DNA of 29,904 nucleotides from JAUSKF01 sp964545345 (lineage in GTDB: Bacteria; Patescibacteriota; Minisyncoccia; UBA6257; WO2-44-18), in NCBI GenBank assembly GCA_964545345.1, contig CAZJFE010000008.1, positions 1-29,904 on the forward strand, in the 5' to 3' direction. The translations under genes and the position numbers were made by a program. Numbering within the stretch: position 1 is the first letter of the stretch; every line of letters begins with the position of its first letter. Below are positions 6,268 to 14,448 of the stretch, in pieces. Below the pieces are notes generated by a model, which was given only the letters and a program-made list of their open reading frames with translations, ran no database searches and had not been told where the DNA came from.

Positions 6268-6307
6268 GGGTTTGAACCCAAGAAATTCTAGCTCGAGACG
6301 GCCAGCA
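6268..6307. repeat. 40-bp direct repeat, copy 2 (3' side of the SET gene)
   Basis: Second copy of the repeat at 5823-5862, 445 bp downstream, starting three bases after the SET stop codon. The first arm is GGGTTTGAACCC, a stronger inverted repeat than copy 1. It ends just before the promoter of the oxidoreductase gene. Confidence 0.85.
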
Positions 6308-6310
6308 CTG

Positions 6311-6339
6311 TTGTAGAAATTAGCTTTCAGTGGTATAAT
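6311..6339 (+). promoter_or_regulatory. Promoter for the FAD oxidoreductase gene
   Basis: TTGTAG (6311-6316) and TATAAT (6334-6339) are 17 bases apart, with TGG before the -10 (extended -10). It starts four bases after the second 40-bp repeat. Confidence 0.65.
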
Positions 6340-6374
6340 ATCCGCGGAACTCTGACAAATAAAAGGAGGTGGCT

Positions 6375-7736
6375 ATGACCACTGGAACGGAAGACCCCGA
6401 TATTCGCGATCTGGTGATCGTCGGCGCGGGCATTACCGGCACGTCAGTGCTGTTCGCCCTAAGCGCGGCATCCAACGTTAAGAAGATCACGATTTTGGAA
6501 AGGTATTCCGGCGTCGCGCTGGTAAACTCGCATCCGCTGAACAACAGCCAAACTTCACACGATGGCAGTACCGAGACGAATTACAATCTGGATCACGCTC
6601 TGGAAGTGCAGAGAGCGGCTAAGCTCCTACGAGGTTACGTGGTGAAATCCGGCAAACCCGGACTTTTCAAAAAGACTCACCGGATGGTATTGGCCGTTGG
6701 CGAACAGGAAGTCACGATGCTGATCCTTAGATTTGAAATTTTTAAATCCCACTATCCCGACCTGCGACTGATCGGCCCGAAGGAGCTCGCCGAAATTGAA
6801 CCGAAGATCATGGAAGGCCGCCGTTCGCGTGAACCGGTCTGCGCGCTGATCAGCACCGAAGGATACGCGGTAAATTATCAGGCGACCTCGCAATCCTTCC
6901 TGGATGACTCGCAACTCCTGAATACCGATATCCAATTCCAGCCGCTTACGGAAGTGATCAAAGTCTGGCGGCGGCAGGACAAAATCTACGTGATTGAAAC
7001 GAACCGCGGAACCTTCCGCGCCAAGTTCGTGGAATTCGCCGCCGGACCGTACAGCTTAAAGTTCGCTCACGAACTCGGCTATGGCAAGGAATACACCATC
7101 CTCTCGGTCGCAGGCAGTTTCTTTACCGCCAAGGAAAAAGTCCTGGGTGGGAAAGTCTACCGGTGCCAGAAGGCAGGAATGCCTTTCGCGGAAATTCACG
7201 GAGACCCGGACGTTTTGAACCAGCAGATTACCCGCTTCGGGCCGACTACTAAACCGATCCTTCTGATGGAACGGCACAAGTACCGGACCTTCGGCGCTTA
7301 TCTGAAGATGGGATTGTTCACGATTGCCGGTCTGATCAGCCTGCTGAAAATTACTCTGAAAAAGCGGATCTTCTGGTACGTAATTAAAAATCTCTTTTAC
7401 GAGATGCCGGTCATCGGCCGCTGGTTGTTCACTAAGGAAGTGAAGAAGATTATCCCGACGATTCAGGCGAAAGATCTGGAAATCCGGCAGGGAGCCGGTG
7501 GAGTCCGTCCTCAGATTGTTGATAAGCGCACCGGCGAACTCCAGATGGGCGACAAAACGATTCTCGGCGATAACTGCATTTTCAACACCACTCCCTCCCC
7601 CGGCGCCTCGGTCTGCCTGGCCAACGCTATCCGGGACGCGGAGCGGATCGTGAAAGCGCTCGGTCCTGACTACCGCTTTGACCGGGCCGGGTTGGAAAAA
7701 GAACTGATGAGCGCTCCTCCACCCGTTCAAGTGTAA
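6375..7736 (+). CDS. FAD-dependent oxidoreductase, malate:quinone oxidoreductase (Mqo) family
   Basis: 453 residues from the ATG at 6375, chosen because AGGAGG (6364-6369) precedes it; the GTG at 6369 lies inside that site. LVIVGAGITGTS (G17-x-G19-x2-G22) is the FAD-binding dinucleotide fold. The next segment, LERYSGVALVNSHPLNNSQTSH, follows the Mqo pattern of ER...GVA.ES...NNAGTGH. The C-terminal GAGGVRPQIVDKRTGEL and TTPSPGASVCLANAI match the Mqo closing region. Mqo oxidises malate to oxaloacetate at the membrane and passes electrons to quinone. A hydrophobic patch (about residues 310-330) could touch the membrane. No quinone pathway or TCA gene is nearby, so the true substrate may be another 2-hydroxy acid. 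Monocistronic. Confidence 0.82.
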   Translation: MTTGTEDPDIRDLVIVGAGITGTSVLFALSAASNVKKITILERYSGVALVNSHPLNNSQTSHDGSTETNYNLDHALEVQRAAKLLRGYVVKSGKPGLFKKTHRMVLAVGEQEVTMLILRFEIFKSHYPDLRLIGPKELAEIEPKIMEGRRSREPVCALISTEGYAVNYQATSQSFLDDSQLLNTDIQFQPLTEVIKVWRRQDKIYVIETNRGTFRAKFVEFAAGPYSLKFAHELGYGKEYTILSVAGSFFTAKEKVLGGKVYRCQKAGMPFAEIHGDPDVLNQQITRFGPTTKPILLMERHKYRTFGAYLKMGLFTIAGLISLLKITLKKRIFWYVIKNLFYEMPVIGRWLFTKEVKKIIPTIQAKDLEIRQGAGGVRPQIVDKRTGELQMGDKTILGDNCIFNTTPSPGASVCLANAIRDAERIVKALGPDYRFDRAGLEKELMSAPPPVQV

Positions 7737-7742
7737 AACTTC

Positions 7743-7774
7743 ACCGAGCACATAATTTATGTGCTCGGTTTTTT
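7743..7774. terminator. Terminator between converging genes
   Basis: A perfect 12-bp stem (7743-7754 with 7758-7769) around loop ATT, followed by six T on the plus strand. On the minus strand it lies just after the glutaredoxin-like gene but has only a weak T tail. Confidence 0.9.
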
Positions 7775-7779
7775 GTAAA

Positions 7780-8016
7780 TTACTTTTCTAACAATGCCCC
7801 GGATAACTCAACTTCGTTAAAACCGATGATTACTTTTCTTCCTACCATTACCACCGGAACAGCGTATTGCTCGGAAACTTTAAATAATTCGGATTGGATG
7901 GATTCCTCTCGAACATTTTTTACCTGAAATTCAAAATTATGATCTTTCAGCCACTTGGCGGTTAGATCACTAAAGTAAGTGTCGGGATCGCAATAAAGGA
8001 TGATTTTTTTAGCCAT
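7780..8016 (-). CDS. Glutaredoxin-like protein without CxxC
   Basis: 78 residues with a thioredoxin/glutaredoxin layout: first strand KKIILYC, a helix, second strand FEFQVKNV, then the cis-proline motif AVPVVMVGRKVIIGFNEVEL. The usual active site CPYC is missing: only C9 remains, followed by DPDTYF. This is not a normal dithiol or monothiol glutaredoxin; it could be a binding module or work with C9 alone. It starts two bases after the stop of the 997-residue gene upstream, so it is last in the 14344-7780 cluster and probably translated by coupling, as the AGAGG upstream is about 12 bases away. Confidence 0.72.
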   Translation of the reverse strand: MAKKIILYCDPDTYFSDLTAKWLKDHNFEFQVKNVREESIQSELFKVSEQYAVPVVMVGRKVIIGFNEVELSGALLEK

Positions 8017-8018
8017 AA

Positions 8019-11012
8019 TTAACGACCTCTAATATTATAGAAAACATTACCGGCTGGCGACATGCCGGTATGAGAATCAAAATAAGCATCCGGAGCAAAC
8101 GGATAGGTCATCATTGGTTGATCAGTCAAAATTCCGCCTCCAGAGATAACTTTATTGACTGCCTCCTGCATCGCCTGGTCGTAGCGGCCGTCTCCATATA
8201 ATTTTTCCGCAAAGGCCGCCGGCCGAAAATCGTTGACGGTGAGGCCGGAGCGAATTATTTTCCTAGCAACAAACCGATCCCCATCCATCAGATAGGCCAC
8301 AACACTAGCATTCGCAACGTCTTCATAAAGACCAAATTTGTAGGCGCCTCCAGAGAGATTAACACAGCTAGTCCACGGCTTTAGTGTGGAGGCCTGAAGA
8401 ATGTCTTTCAAGTCGGAAGAAATCACCAGATCCAAGGAATGCTCCTTCCCCTGCTCAAATTGCCCGAGAATTGGATTTTGCGGGCTAACACCCAATTTAA
8501 TCAGGGTTTTGGTAACTTTATCTTTATTACGATCAACGCCAGCCGGCCATTCCAAGTTCATAATCCCCAAAAAGGTATCAACTTTTGCTTTGAGCAACCG
8601 GGATTCCTCGCTCCTCAATAATAAACGATATCGCCCGCAAATCTTATCAAGAAAATTATTTTTCTCCTTGCGCCTCTCCAACGATTTATTCGCGCGATCC
8701 TGTTCGATCAGCGAGCCTAGCTCCGGCGACGCCGGTAAATTAACCTCAGAAGAGACGCTTTCCACTTTCTCCAAGGTATATTCTCTCGAGCCAAGCTCGG
8801 AATACCAAACTCCCAAAAATTCTTTCTGTCGATCAAAAGAAGCCGGAGATTTACTTAATTTAATATCATTGAGACGAACAAATCCTCGGGTTTGGATATA
8901 AACTTCTCCGAAATTTTTCCGAATATATTCTTCCGGCCCCCCGGCGGCAGAAACCTCTTCCGCGATTTGGCCCAGTCGTGGATAACGCCGCAATAATGTT
9001 TTCCGCAATTTCTTATCCTCAAATACCTTGGTAAAAATTGAATCAACTGCTTCCGTTCCCTGAAATTCTCTTCTAAAGGAGGATCGGTTAATCGGAAAAC
9101 TGCTGATCACCAGCTTATTAGCGCGCGCCGATTGCTCGGCTTGATCCAAAATAGTGGAATCAAATTCCAAATCAAAACGTTCGCTCAACTCCATGGCCCT
9201 CAAAGCGCGCGCCAGAGTGCCGTTCGGAACTAAAATTTCCGGAAGCTGATCGTGAGAAAGCGTACCTGCCAAATAGCGCTCCAAATCCTCCTTTCTTCTT
9301 GCGTAATAACCCGCGGAGATATCAACCTCCATAAACTCGTCCCATAATAAAACACTCGGCTCTTCATAAAACGTGGATTCCAGATGAAGATGTGAATCGG
9401 AGACTCTAACTAAATGAATCGGCCTATCTTCATAGCTATTCTTTTTCACCCAATTCTCTAACCTGAGAAACTCCGTTTCATCAAGAACTGGTCTAACCTC
9501 CTCAATATTTTTAAAGACGGCGATTTTCATTGATTCGTCGGTGGCTACCGAATCAGGATTGGTTAGAAAAATATCTATATCTTTGACTTTTTCCCTGCCC
9601 CGACCCAACATTTCGGCAAAAAGCGCCGAACCTTTAATATACATCGCGCGGTGCTTCCACTGCCGCCGTTCCGGACTGAGAGGTTTCTCCATGTACGGGA
9701 AAGCCAAGTCGTAACCGCCGCTCAGTTCCGGGTAGCTGGCGGTCAATATATTTCTCAAACGCTCGGCCTCAGGTGTTTTGATCTTGCCTAAAGCCACGAT
9801 TCCCGAAACGACGTTATTCCTCCAGATAATCTCCTGATCGGCGCCCGGAGAATCAGGAGGAAAATCGGAATTAGTCACCACGTGCTCGGCAGAGATCCTG
9901 GCAAACTCCGCTATCAGCCGAGGCACTTCCGGACTGTTCTGACTTTTAATAATTCTTAGAATGTCTTTGCTATATAATGCCCTACCGTCGCTGGCGCTGT
10001 CCAAAAGTAAACGCTTGTACACCGGCAGAGCCGCCTCCATGGAAAGATCGGCTAAAAAAATCATTCCACGACCGATATTGGCATAAGCCCCGCCTTTTAT
10101 CTCCCGATAAATTTGGCTGGCTATTCTTGCCTGAAATTCTTTCGGCTCCCGCTGAATTCTTTCTCTATACTCTCCAACAACCCAGTGCTCTTCCCCAAAC
10201 CAACCAGCGGCACTAGGAGAAAACGGCCCCGTATCAAACAAATTCGCTACCCAATCATATTCCTCATCACTCAACCGATCTGATGGTTCCAACTCGGGGA
10301 GGTCCACCGGCCCGTTCAATAACTCCGGCAACCGCTCTTTGACGGATGCTCTGGCCACTTCCAGCGATTTTTTAACGACGCTAAATTTTTCATACAACTC
10401 TTTTAACGCTTGGAAGGCGGCCGGCTGTTCAAATTTATTCAAAACGCCCATAGCCGTAGCAATATCCAAATTCGCCATCGCGAAGTCACCTTGAATCACG
10501 TCCGGAAAACGCTTAACCAGTGAATCCAGGAGTTCAATTCGCTTTGAGACAAATATTGAGATGGGCGCTATTGAAGAATCGCTTTTTGCTCTACTCAATA
10601 TTTCCAGAAGCAAAACAGAGGCGCTCCGATCATTCACCGTGGCTTGTAAAAAATCCTCACTTACCATTAGCCGCTCCATAAATGGAATGATCTGTGAAAC
10701 ACCCTTCTCTCCGAGAATCTTAAGTGCCAAATAATAATCAACCGAACCAGCCAACACCTCATCCATCAATAGTTCAACAAAAGCGTCGGAACCAAAATGA
10801 TTCTCTATTTCCTCAACGGCGCACTGTTCGGCGCGAATTGATCCGGACTTGATTAAATCAATCTGAAGACGAAAATACTTCTGCTCTTCCGATGTCATTT
10901 GATCAAAAAGCCGCTCTTTTTTTGGAACTTCGCCAGTAGGCGGATTTGCCGCGGGAACTTCCGGATTTTGCGGATTCTCTTCCGGATTTGGTTGAGACTC
11001 AAATAATGGCAT
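8019..11012 (-). CDS. Large nucleotidyltransferase-containing protein (997 aa), family unknown
   Basis: The open frame extends back to 11111, but the ATG at 11012 is chosen: it begins MPLFESQPNPEEN, lies after the stop of the upstream gene (11029) and follows a TAGAAT -10 box by eight bases. After a proline-rich start, residues about 40-440 are helical and may be HEAT/ARM-like repeats. At about 455-485, KGSALFAEMLGRG followed by KDIDIFL fits the GS...DhDh pattern of the polymerase-beta nucleotidyltransferase superfamily. A second helical part follows, then a compact C-terminal block with WTSCVNLSGG, DVANASVVAYL and ARKIIRSG near 880-925, whose alternation of motifs suggests a separate domain with a conserved cysteine. 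No signal peptide. Neighbours are exported or membrane proteins. The transferred nucleotide and acceptor are unknown. Confidence 0.75.
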   Translation of the reverse strand: MPLFESQPNPEENPQNPEVPAANPPTGEVPKKERLFDQMTSEEQKYFRLQIDLIKSGSIRAEQCAVEEIENHFGSDAFVELLMDEVLAGSVDYYLALKILGEKGVSQIIPFMERLMVSEDFLQATVNDRSASVLLLEILSRAKSDSSIAPISIFVSKRIELLDSLVKRFPDVIQGDFAMANLDIATAMGVLNKFEQPAAFQALKELYEKFSVVKKSLEVARASVKERLPELLNGPVDLPELEPSDRLSDEEYDWVANLFDTGPFSPSAAGWFGEEHWVVGEYRERIQREPKEFQARIASQIYREIKGGAYANIGRGMIFLADLSMEAALPVYKRLLLDSASDGRALYSKDILRIIKSQNSPEVPRLIAEFARISAEHVVTNSDFPPDSPGADQEIIWRNNVVSGIVALGKIKTPEAERLRNILTASYPELSGGYDLAFPYMEKPLSPERRQWKHRAMYIKGSALFAEMLGRGREKVKDIDIFLTNPDSVATDESMKIAVFKNIEEVRPVLDETEFLRLENWVKKNSYEDRPIHLVRVSDSHLHLESTFYEEPSVLLWDEFMEVDISAGYYARRKEDLERYLAGTLSHDQLPEILVPNGTLARALRAMELSERFDLEFDSTILDQAEQSARANKLVISSFPINRSSFRREFQGTEAVDSIFTKVFEDKKLRKTLLRRYPRLGQIAEEVSAAGGPEEYIRKNFGEVYIQTRGFVRLNDIKLSKSPASFDRQKEFLGVWYSELGSREYTLEKVESVSSEVNLPASPELGSLIEQDRANKSLERRKEKNNFLDKICGRYRLLLRSEESRLLKAKVDTFLGIMNLEWPAGVDRNKDKVTKTLIKLGVSPQNPILGQFEQGKEHSLDLVISSDLKDILQASTLKPWTSCVNLSGGAYKFGLYEDVANASVVAYLMDGDRFVARKIIRSGLTVNDFRPAAFAEKLYGDGRYDQAMQEAVNKVISGGGILTDQPMMTYPFAPDAYFDSHTGMSPAGNVFYNIRGR

Positions 11013-11020
11013 CCACCATA

Positions 11021-11026
11021 ATTCTA
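11021..11026 (-). promoter_or_regulatory. -10 box for the 997-residue protein gene
   Basis: TAGAAT on the minus strand, eight bases before the ATG at 11012, predicting an essentially leaderless transcript. It resembles the dnaX start arrangement. GGTGG next to the ATG is the only Shine-Dalgarno-like sequence. Confidence 0.4.
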
Positions 11027-11028
11027 CA

Positions 11029-11862
11029 TCAGCGGCGATCGTCGTCAAAGACTTCGTAGTAACATAGCAGTGCCATTGAGCCCAATAAAATGAAAAAGAA
11101 CAGCTCCTCAAACGGGAAGGTCTGCCCCAACAAAGTCACCTGCCCGATGAACTGCTGGCCGGGAAAAGACCATTGATTTAGCCGCAAAGCCGTTAATTCG
11201 TAGATCAAATTGAAGATCGCGAAGTAGGCGGCGACTTTCAAAAATTTACCCGACAGCCATGGTAACAGCATTAAAACTAAAACCACCGGGGCTAAAGCCA
11301 ACACGGCGCCGGATTTCAGATAGAAGTAGCTAATATCCAACTTTTCCGGCCTAACCGCGGCCAACAGAAACACAAAACCCGCCGCCAAAGCCGTCCCGAT
11401 CACCAGCCAGCGCATAGACGACGGCAGAGAATTCCTGGAAATTTCCCGGTCAAAGAAATATTCATAAAACATCACTACAAAATAAACAGAAAACGCGCCC
11501 CAGAGAATTTGCTCAACGGAAGTAAAGTTAAAAATCTTTTGGCCGAGTAACCCCGAAGAAGTATGCAATGCCCAGGCCTTAGTCAGATGCGCCAAGTAAT
11601 CAACAATCGCGTAGCTTGGCGCGCCGAATAAAACAGCGAAGAGAGCCGATTTCCTGATCGCGGCGGGATTCAAAATAGAAAGATAAACGCTCGGAACCAA
11701 ATAAAACAGAATCAACGACAGCCATAAATCCGCCTGCCAATACAAAGAAGCCACTGAGGCCAAAATCGGGTAAACAACTAAAGCCGCCAGATGTAGCCGG
11801 CGAAAATTAAAACGCGTCATGAGCATCGTGATATCTATTGGAAGCGTCAGTTCCATGGACAT
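11029..11862 (-). CDS. Lycopene cyclase domain-like membrane protein
   Basis: 277 residues with about seven hydrophobic segments. The C-terminal FPFEELFFFILLGSMALLCYYE and the mid-protein FTSVEQILWGAFSVYF resemble the paired P-x-E-E-x-x-F helices of heterodimer-type (CrtYc/CrtYd, CarR) lycopene cyclases. No carotenoid genes are nearby, so cyclase activity is uncertain; the fold may be reused. The start at 11862 is supported by GGGGGAG nine bases upstream (11872-11878) but overlaps the upstream gene by 56 bases. Later in-frame ATGs at 11826 and 11820, just before the first membrane helix, overlap less and are alternatives. Overlap implies translational coupling with the propeller-like gene. 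Confidence 0.72.
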   Translation of the reverse strand: MSMELTLPIDITMLMTRFNFRRLHLAALVVYPILASVASLYWQADLWLSLILFYLVPSVYLSILNPAAIRKSALFAVLFGAPSYAIVDYLAHLTKAWALHTSSGLLGQKIFNFTSVEQILWGAFSVYFVVMFYEYFFDREISRNSLPSSMRWLVIGTALAAGFVFLLAAVRPEKLDISYFYLKSGAVLALAPVVLVLMLLPWLSGKFLKVAAYFAIFNLIYELTALRLNQWSFPGQQFIGQVTLLGQTFPFEELFFFILLGSMALLCYYEVFDDDRR

Positions 11863-14344
11863 CTAGGTCATCTCCCCCTGCTCGAACATCAAAAGGAAGC
11901 TCTGATTGCATAAAAATATCATTAGTATCAATTCCAATCGTTGAATTAAGAGTCTGGAGAAACTCGCCCTGTTTATTGGTTTGAGCGCCTAATGCCACCT
12001 GCGCGCCTGGGAAAATTTCAATAAAATCCGAGCTACAGCCATTATAACCGGTCATATAATCACTCACGAGATCCTCCAGATAAGTAAAGGTGGCGTTTTT
12101 CGTACTGCTATTAACGCCATCGGAAACCGTCCAAGGGTTGACCGCGTTAGCGCCACAGGTAGTAATTGTCCAATCACTTTCTCGATAACCGTGCCACTGC
12201 CAATGAATAGTATTAAGATCTTCAGCAAACTCCTCAACAATTGTCTGGTAGCCAACGATACGGGAAACGTCCGTGAAGTTATTAGTATCCACGATCATTT
12301 CGTTGTAGTTGCTTAATTGGTAAAAAGTTCCGACATCGGAAGAATCCTCCTGGAAAATAATTAAATCCTGATCGGTATCATCCATTGCCAACCCCTCAAC
12401 TGTAAAAGTGGTCGCGGAAAAATCAGTCAGTTTGGTCCGCTCTAAACCGGAAATAGTTCCATCGCTATTGCGGGTGATAACGAAGGTGTAAATCTCATCA
12501 CCGGTGTCGTCGGTTAACAAGATATTACCACTGCCAAGTCCGCGATCACTGGAAGTGAGAGTAATCGCGTTCACGGTAACATCGTCCAGCTTGTGCGGTG
12601 AGCTAGCCAGAGCTTCCGCCAATACCCGACTGTCGCCATCAACCAATTGAGCAATGGTCGTGTCACCGCCCTGCGCGTTATTTATATAGTAGATGTCAGT
12701 TTCGCCCTCATCGGTGTATTCGTCCTCCGTGAAAATTACGTTTCCCTGAGCGTCAAAAAATAAGTTATCAATTTCTCCCCGGCTGCTAGCGACCGTTGTG
12801 AAAGAAGTACTCACATTACAATCCGCATCAATATCAAAACGCAGCAACTTATTATCAGTAGTATTAACGTTCAAATCCGGATCATCAACCACATAAAGGA
12901 CTAGTCCGTTAGGAGAGGCGGCAATGGAATCGGCTTCAAATAGCGCATCAGTCAGATCAGTCCGCGTCACTGCCGTACTACTGCTATAAGTGCCGTCGGA
13001 TTCCAGAGCAAAACACCAGAATTCCTCACCGGCGCGATCCGCCACCATCATCTTTCTGGCGCTCCCGACAAAAGTGAAGCCACGTGGGTTATCAAAAAGT
13101 CCGGGGCTGGTTGTATCACTAAAGATATGCGTTGGCGGAGAACAGCCACCTCCGTAGGGAATCAGGTATAAGGCGTCCGTATTGCCCGATCCGGCAATAT
13201 TCCGCGAATAATAGGTTCCAATATCACTGCCCAGTAGAAATCCCGGACTGTTAGTGACTCCAGTACAAAAAGCCGTTCCCCCGCTCAAAGCGGAAGTATC
13301 GTCAGAAGTGGAAGCATCGGCGCCAGTGCCGGTTGGGTTAAGTTTGGATTTATCAGTAGTACCAATAATCAATGCTCTAGCGTTCTTGTTGCGAACTAAT
13401 TCTCTTAAAGGAAAGAGCAGGGTGTTACTATCATCATCCCAGTGGGGAGACCCAAGCAGTAAAAATTGGCTGGCGCTACCGCCGGTAATGGTTTTATAAT
13501 TCGCAACTCGGAAAATTACGTTCACTACTGTATCTTTCACCGAATCGTCCTCACGAATCCAAATAAAAGATTCGCTACTGGAGGCCACGGTAACTTTCAC
13601 CAACTCCAAACCTGCTCCCAAGGCGGCAAGGGCGGCGCCATCAGTAGAAAGCGATTCCTCTTCAGCGGCAGTTAAAGTTTGATCCGAGGTAAAGGAAATA
13701 ATATCGGCAATCGCGGTCCGCAAAGCGGTGGTAGCATTCGCGTCGTTGGCTAAAATCGTGGTAGTCGCGATCGTAATACCATCGTAAAGCTCGGTGTGAT
13801 CAATAACCGCCTGTTCAAAATCGCTTTCGGCGGTATATGTAATCGCATACAGCGTAGATGAGGCAACTGTATCACCACTGCCGGTAGGGGCATTTTTACC
13901 TGGGGCTTGGAATTTGTGAGCAATCTGAAACCCGCAAGATTGATTATCCCGATTTTTAATCGTGTAGAGGGTGGCCGGTTCAGAAATCTTTAACTGCAAA
14001 GAACCGCCGCCGTGCACTTGAGAAAAAACTTTATTGTTACGGAAAATCGTGCATGGGGCCTGATCACCACCGCAAATCCAGTGCAAAGTATAACGCTCAT
14101 CCAGCGTGACAACATCTTCCAAATCTACCCCGCAGGCGTTTTTATGGACATCGGCAATCCGGTCAAAAATCCTAGCCACTACGGGGCGCAGGACTCCCCC
14201 ACTCAAATCAAAGGGACTATACAAAAACGGCAGATCGGAAAGCTTGGAAATTTGCCGGTCTATCCCGCTGGTTGGCAACCATAACAAAATCCCCACCACT
14301 CCAGCGGTCAGAAGAAAAGAAAACCAGAAGGGATGCTTGGACAT
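11807..14344 (-). CDS. Exported propeller-like protein (845 aa), family unknown
   Basis: A single N-terminal hydrophobic segment (about residues 6-25) marks it as secreted or membrane-anchored. The rest is rich in D, T, S and G. From about residue 400 it has recurring strand patterns typical of NHL/SMP-30-type beta-propellers: NPRGFTFVGSARKMMVADRAG, DSIAASPNGLVLYVVDDPD, DNLFFDAQGNVIFTEDEY, GLAMDDTDQDLIIFQED. Many Asp residues could bind calcium. Eight or so cysteines could form disulfides. The C terminus is His-rich (YHDAHDAF) and overlaps the next gene. A surface recognition or adhesion role is inference. It heads a four-gene minus-strand cluster. The ATG follows the TATAAT at 14356-14361 by 11 bases, with no Shine-Dalgarno sequence. 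Confidence 0.75.
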   Translation of the reverse strand: MSKHPFWFSFLLTAGVVGILLWLPTSGIDRQISKLSDLPFLYSPFDLSGGVLRPVVARIFDRIADVHKNACGVDLEDVVTLDERYTLHWICGGDQAPCTIFRNNKVFSQVHGGGSLQLKISEPATLYTIKNRDNQSCGFQIAHKFQAPGKNAPTGSGDTVASSTLYAITYTAESDFEQAVIDHTELYDGITIATTTILANDANATTALRTAIADIISFTSDQTLTAAEEESLSTDGAALAALGAGLELVKVTVASSSESFIWIREDDSVKDTVVNVIFRVANYKTITGGSASQFLLLGSPHWDDDSNTLLFPLRELVRNKNARALIIGTTDKSKLNPTGTGADASTSDDTSALSGGTAFCTGVTNSPGFLLGSDIGTYYSRNIAGSGNTDALYLIPYGGGCSPPTHIFSDTTSPGLFDNPRGFTFVGSARKMMVADRAGEEFWCFALESDGTYSSSTAVTRTDLTDALFEADSIAASPNGLVLYVVDDPDLNVNTTDNKLLRFDIDADCNVSTSFTTVASSRGEIDNLFFDAQGNVIFTEDEYTDEGETDIYYINNAQGGDTTIAQLVDGDSRVLAEALASSPHKLDDVTVNAITLTSSDRGLGSGNILLTDDTGDEIYTFVITRNSDGTISGLERTKLTDFSATTFTVEGLAMDDTDQDLIIFQEDSSDVGTFYQLSNYNEMIVDTNNFTDVSRIVGYQTIVEEFAEDLNTIHWQWHGYRESDWTITTCGANAVNPWTVSDGVNSSTKNATFTYLEDLVSDYMTGYNGCSSDFIEIFPGAQVALGAQTNKQGEFLQTLNSTIGIDTNDIFMQSELPFDVRAGGDDLDVHGTDASNRYHDAHDAF

Positions 14345-14355
14345 CGGTTAATTGA

Positions 14356-14364
14356 ATTATACCA
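14356..14364 (-). promoter_or_regulatory. Extended -10 promoter for the propeller-like gene
   Basis: Reads TGGTATAAT on the minus strand, the same nonamer as at 21476-21484 and 6331-6339. The start codon is 11 bases downstream, so the leader is only about five bases. Confidence 0.55.
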
Positions 14365-14448
14365 TCCCACTTATTTTCTATATGTCTGGTACGTGTAGCA
14401 GAATGAGCTGGCTAGAATTTTCACTCGGAAAATGTAAAAATCAACGTA

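Noticed and set aside
5823..6307. The 40-bp repeats as complete tRNA genes
   Set aside because: Only a T-arm-like piece is visible; T stems pair at about three positions and no acceptor or D arm can be folded.
11013..11111. N-terminal extension of the 997-residue protein
   Set aside because: It overlaps the end of the upstream membrane-protein gene and has cysteine/tryptophan-rich composition unlike the rest; the ATG at 11012 has a -10 box in front.
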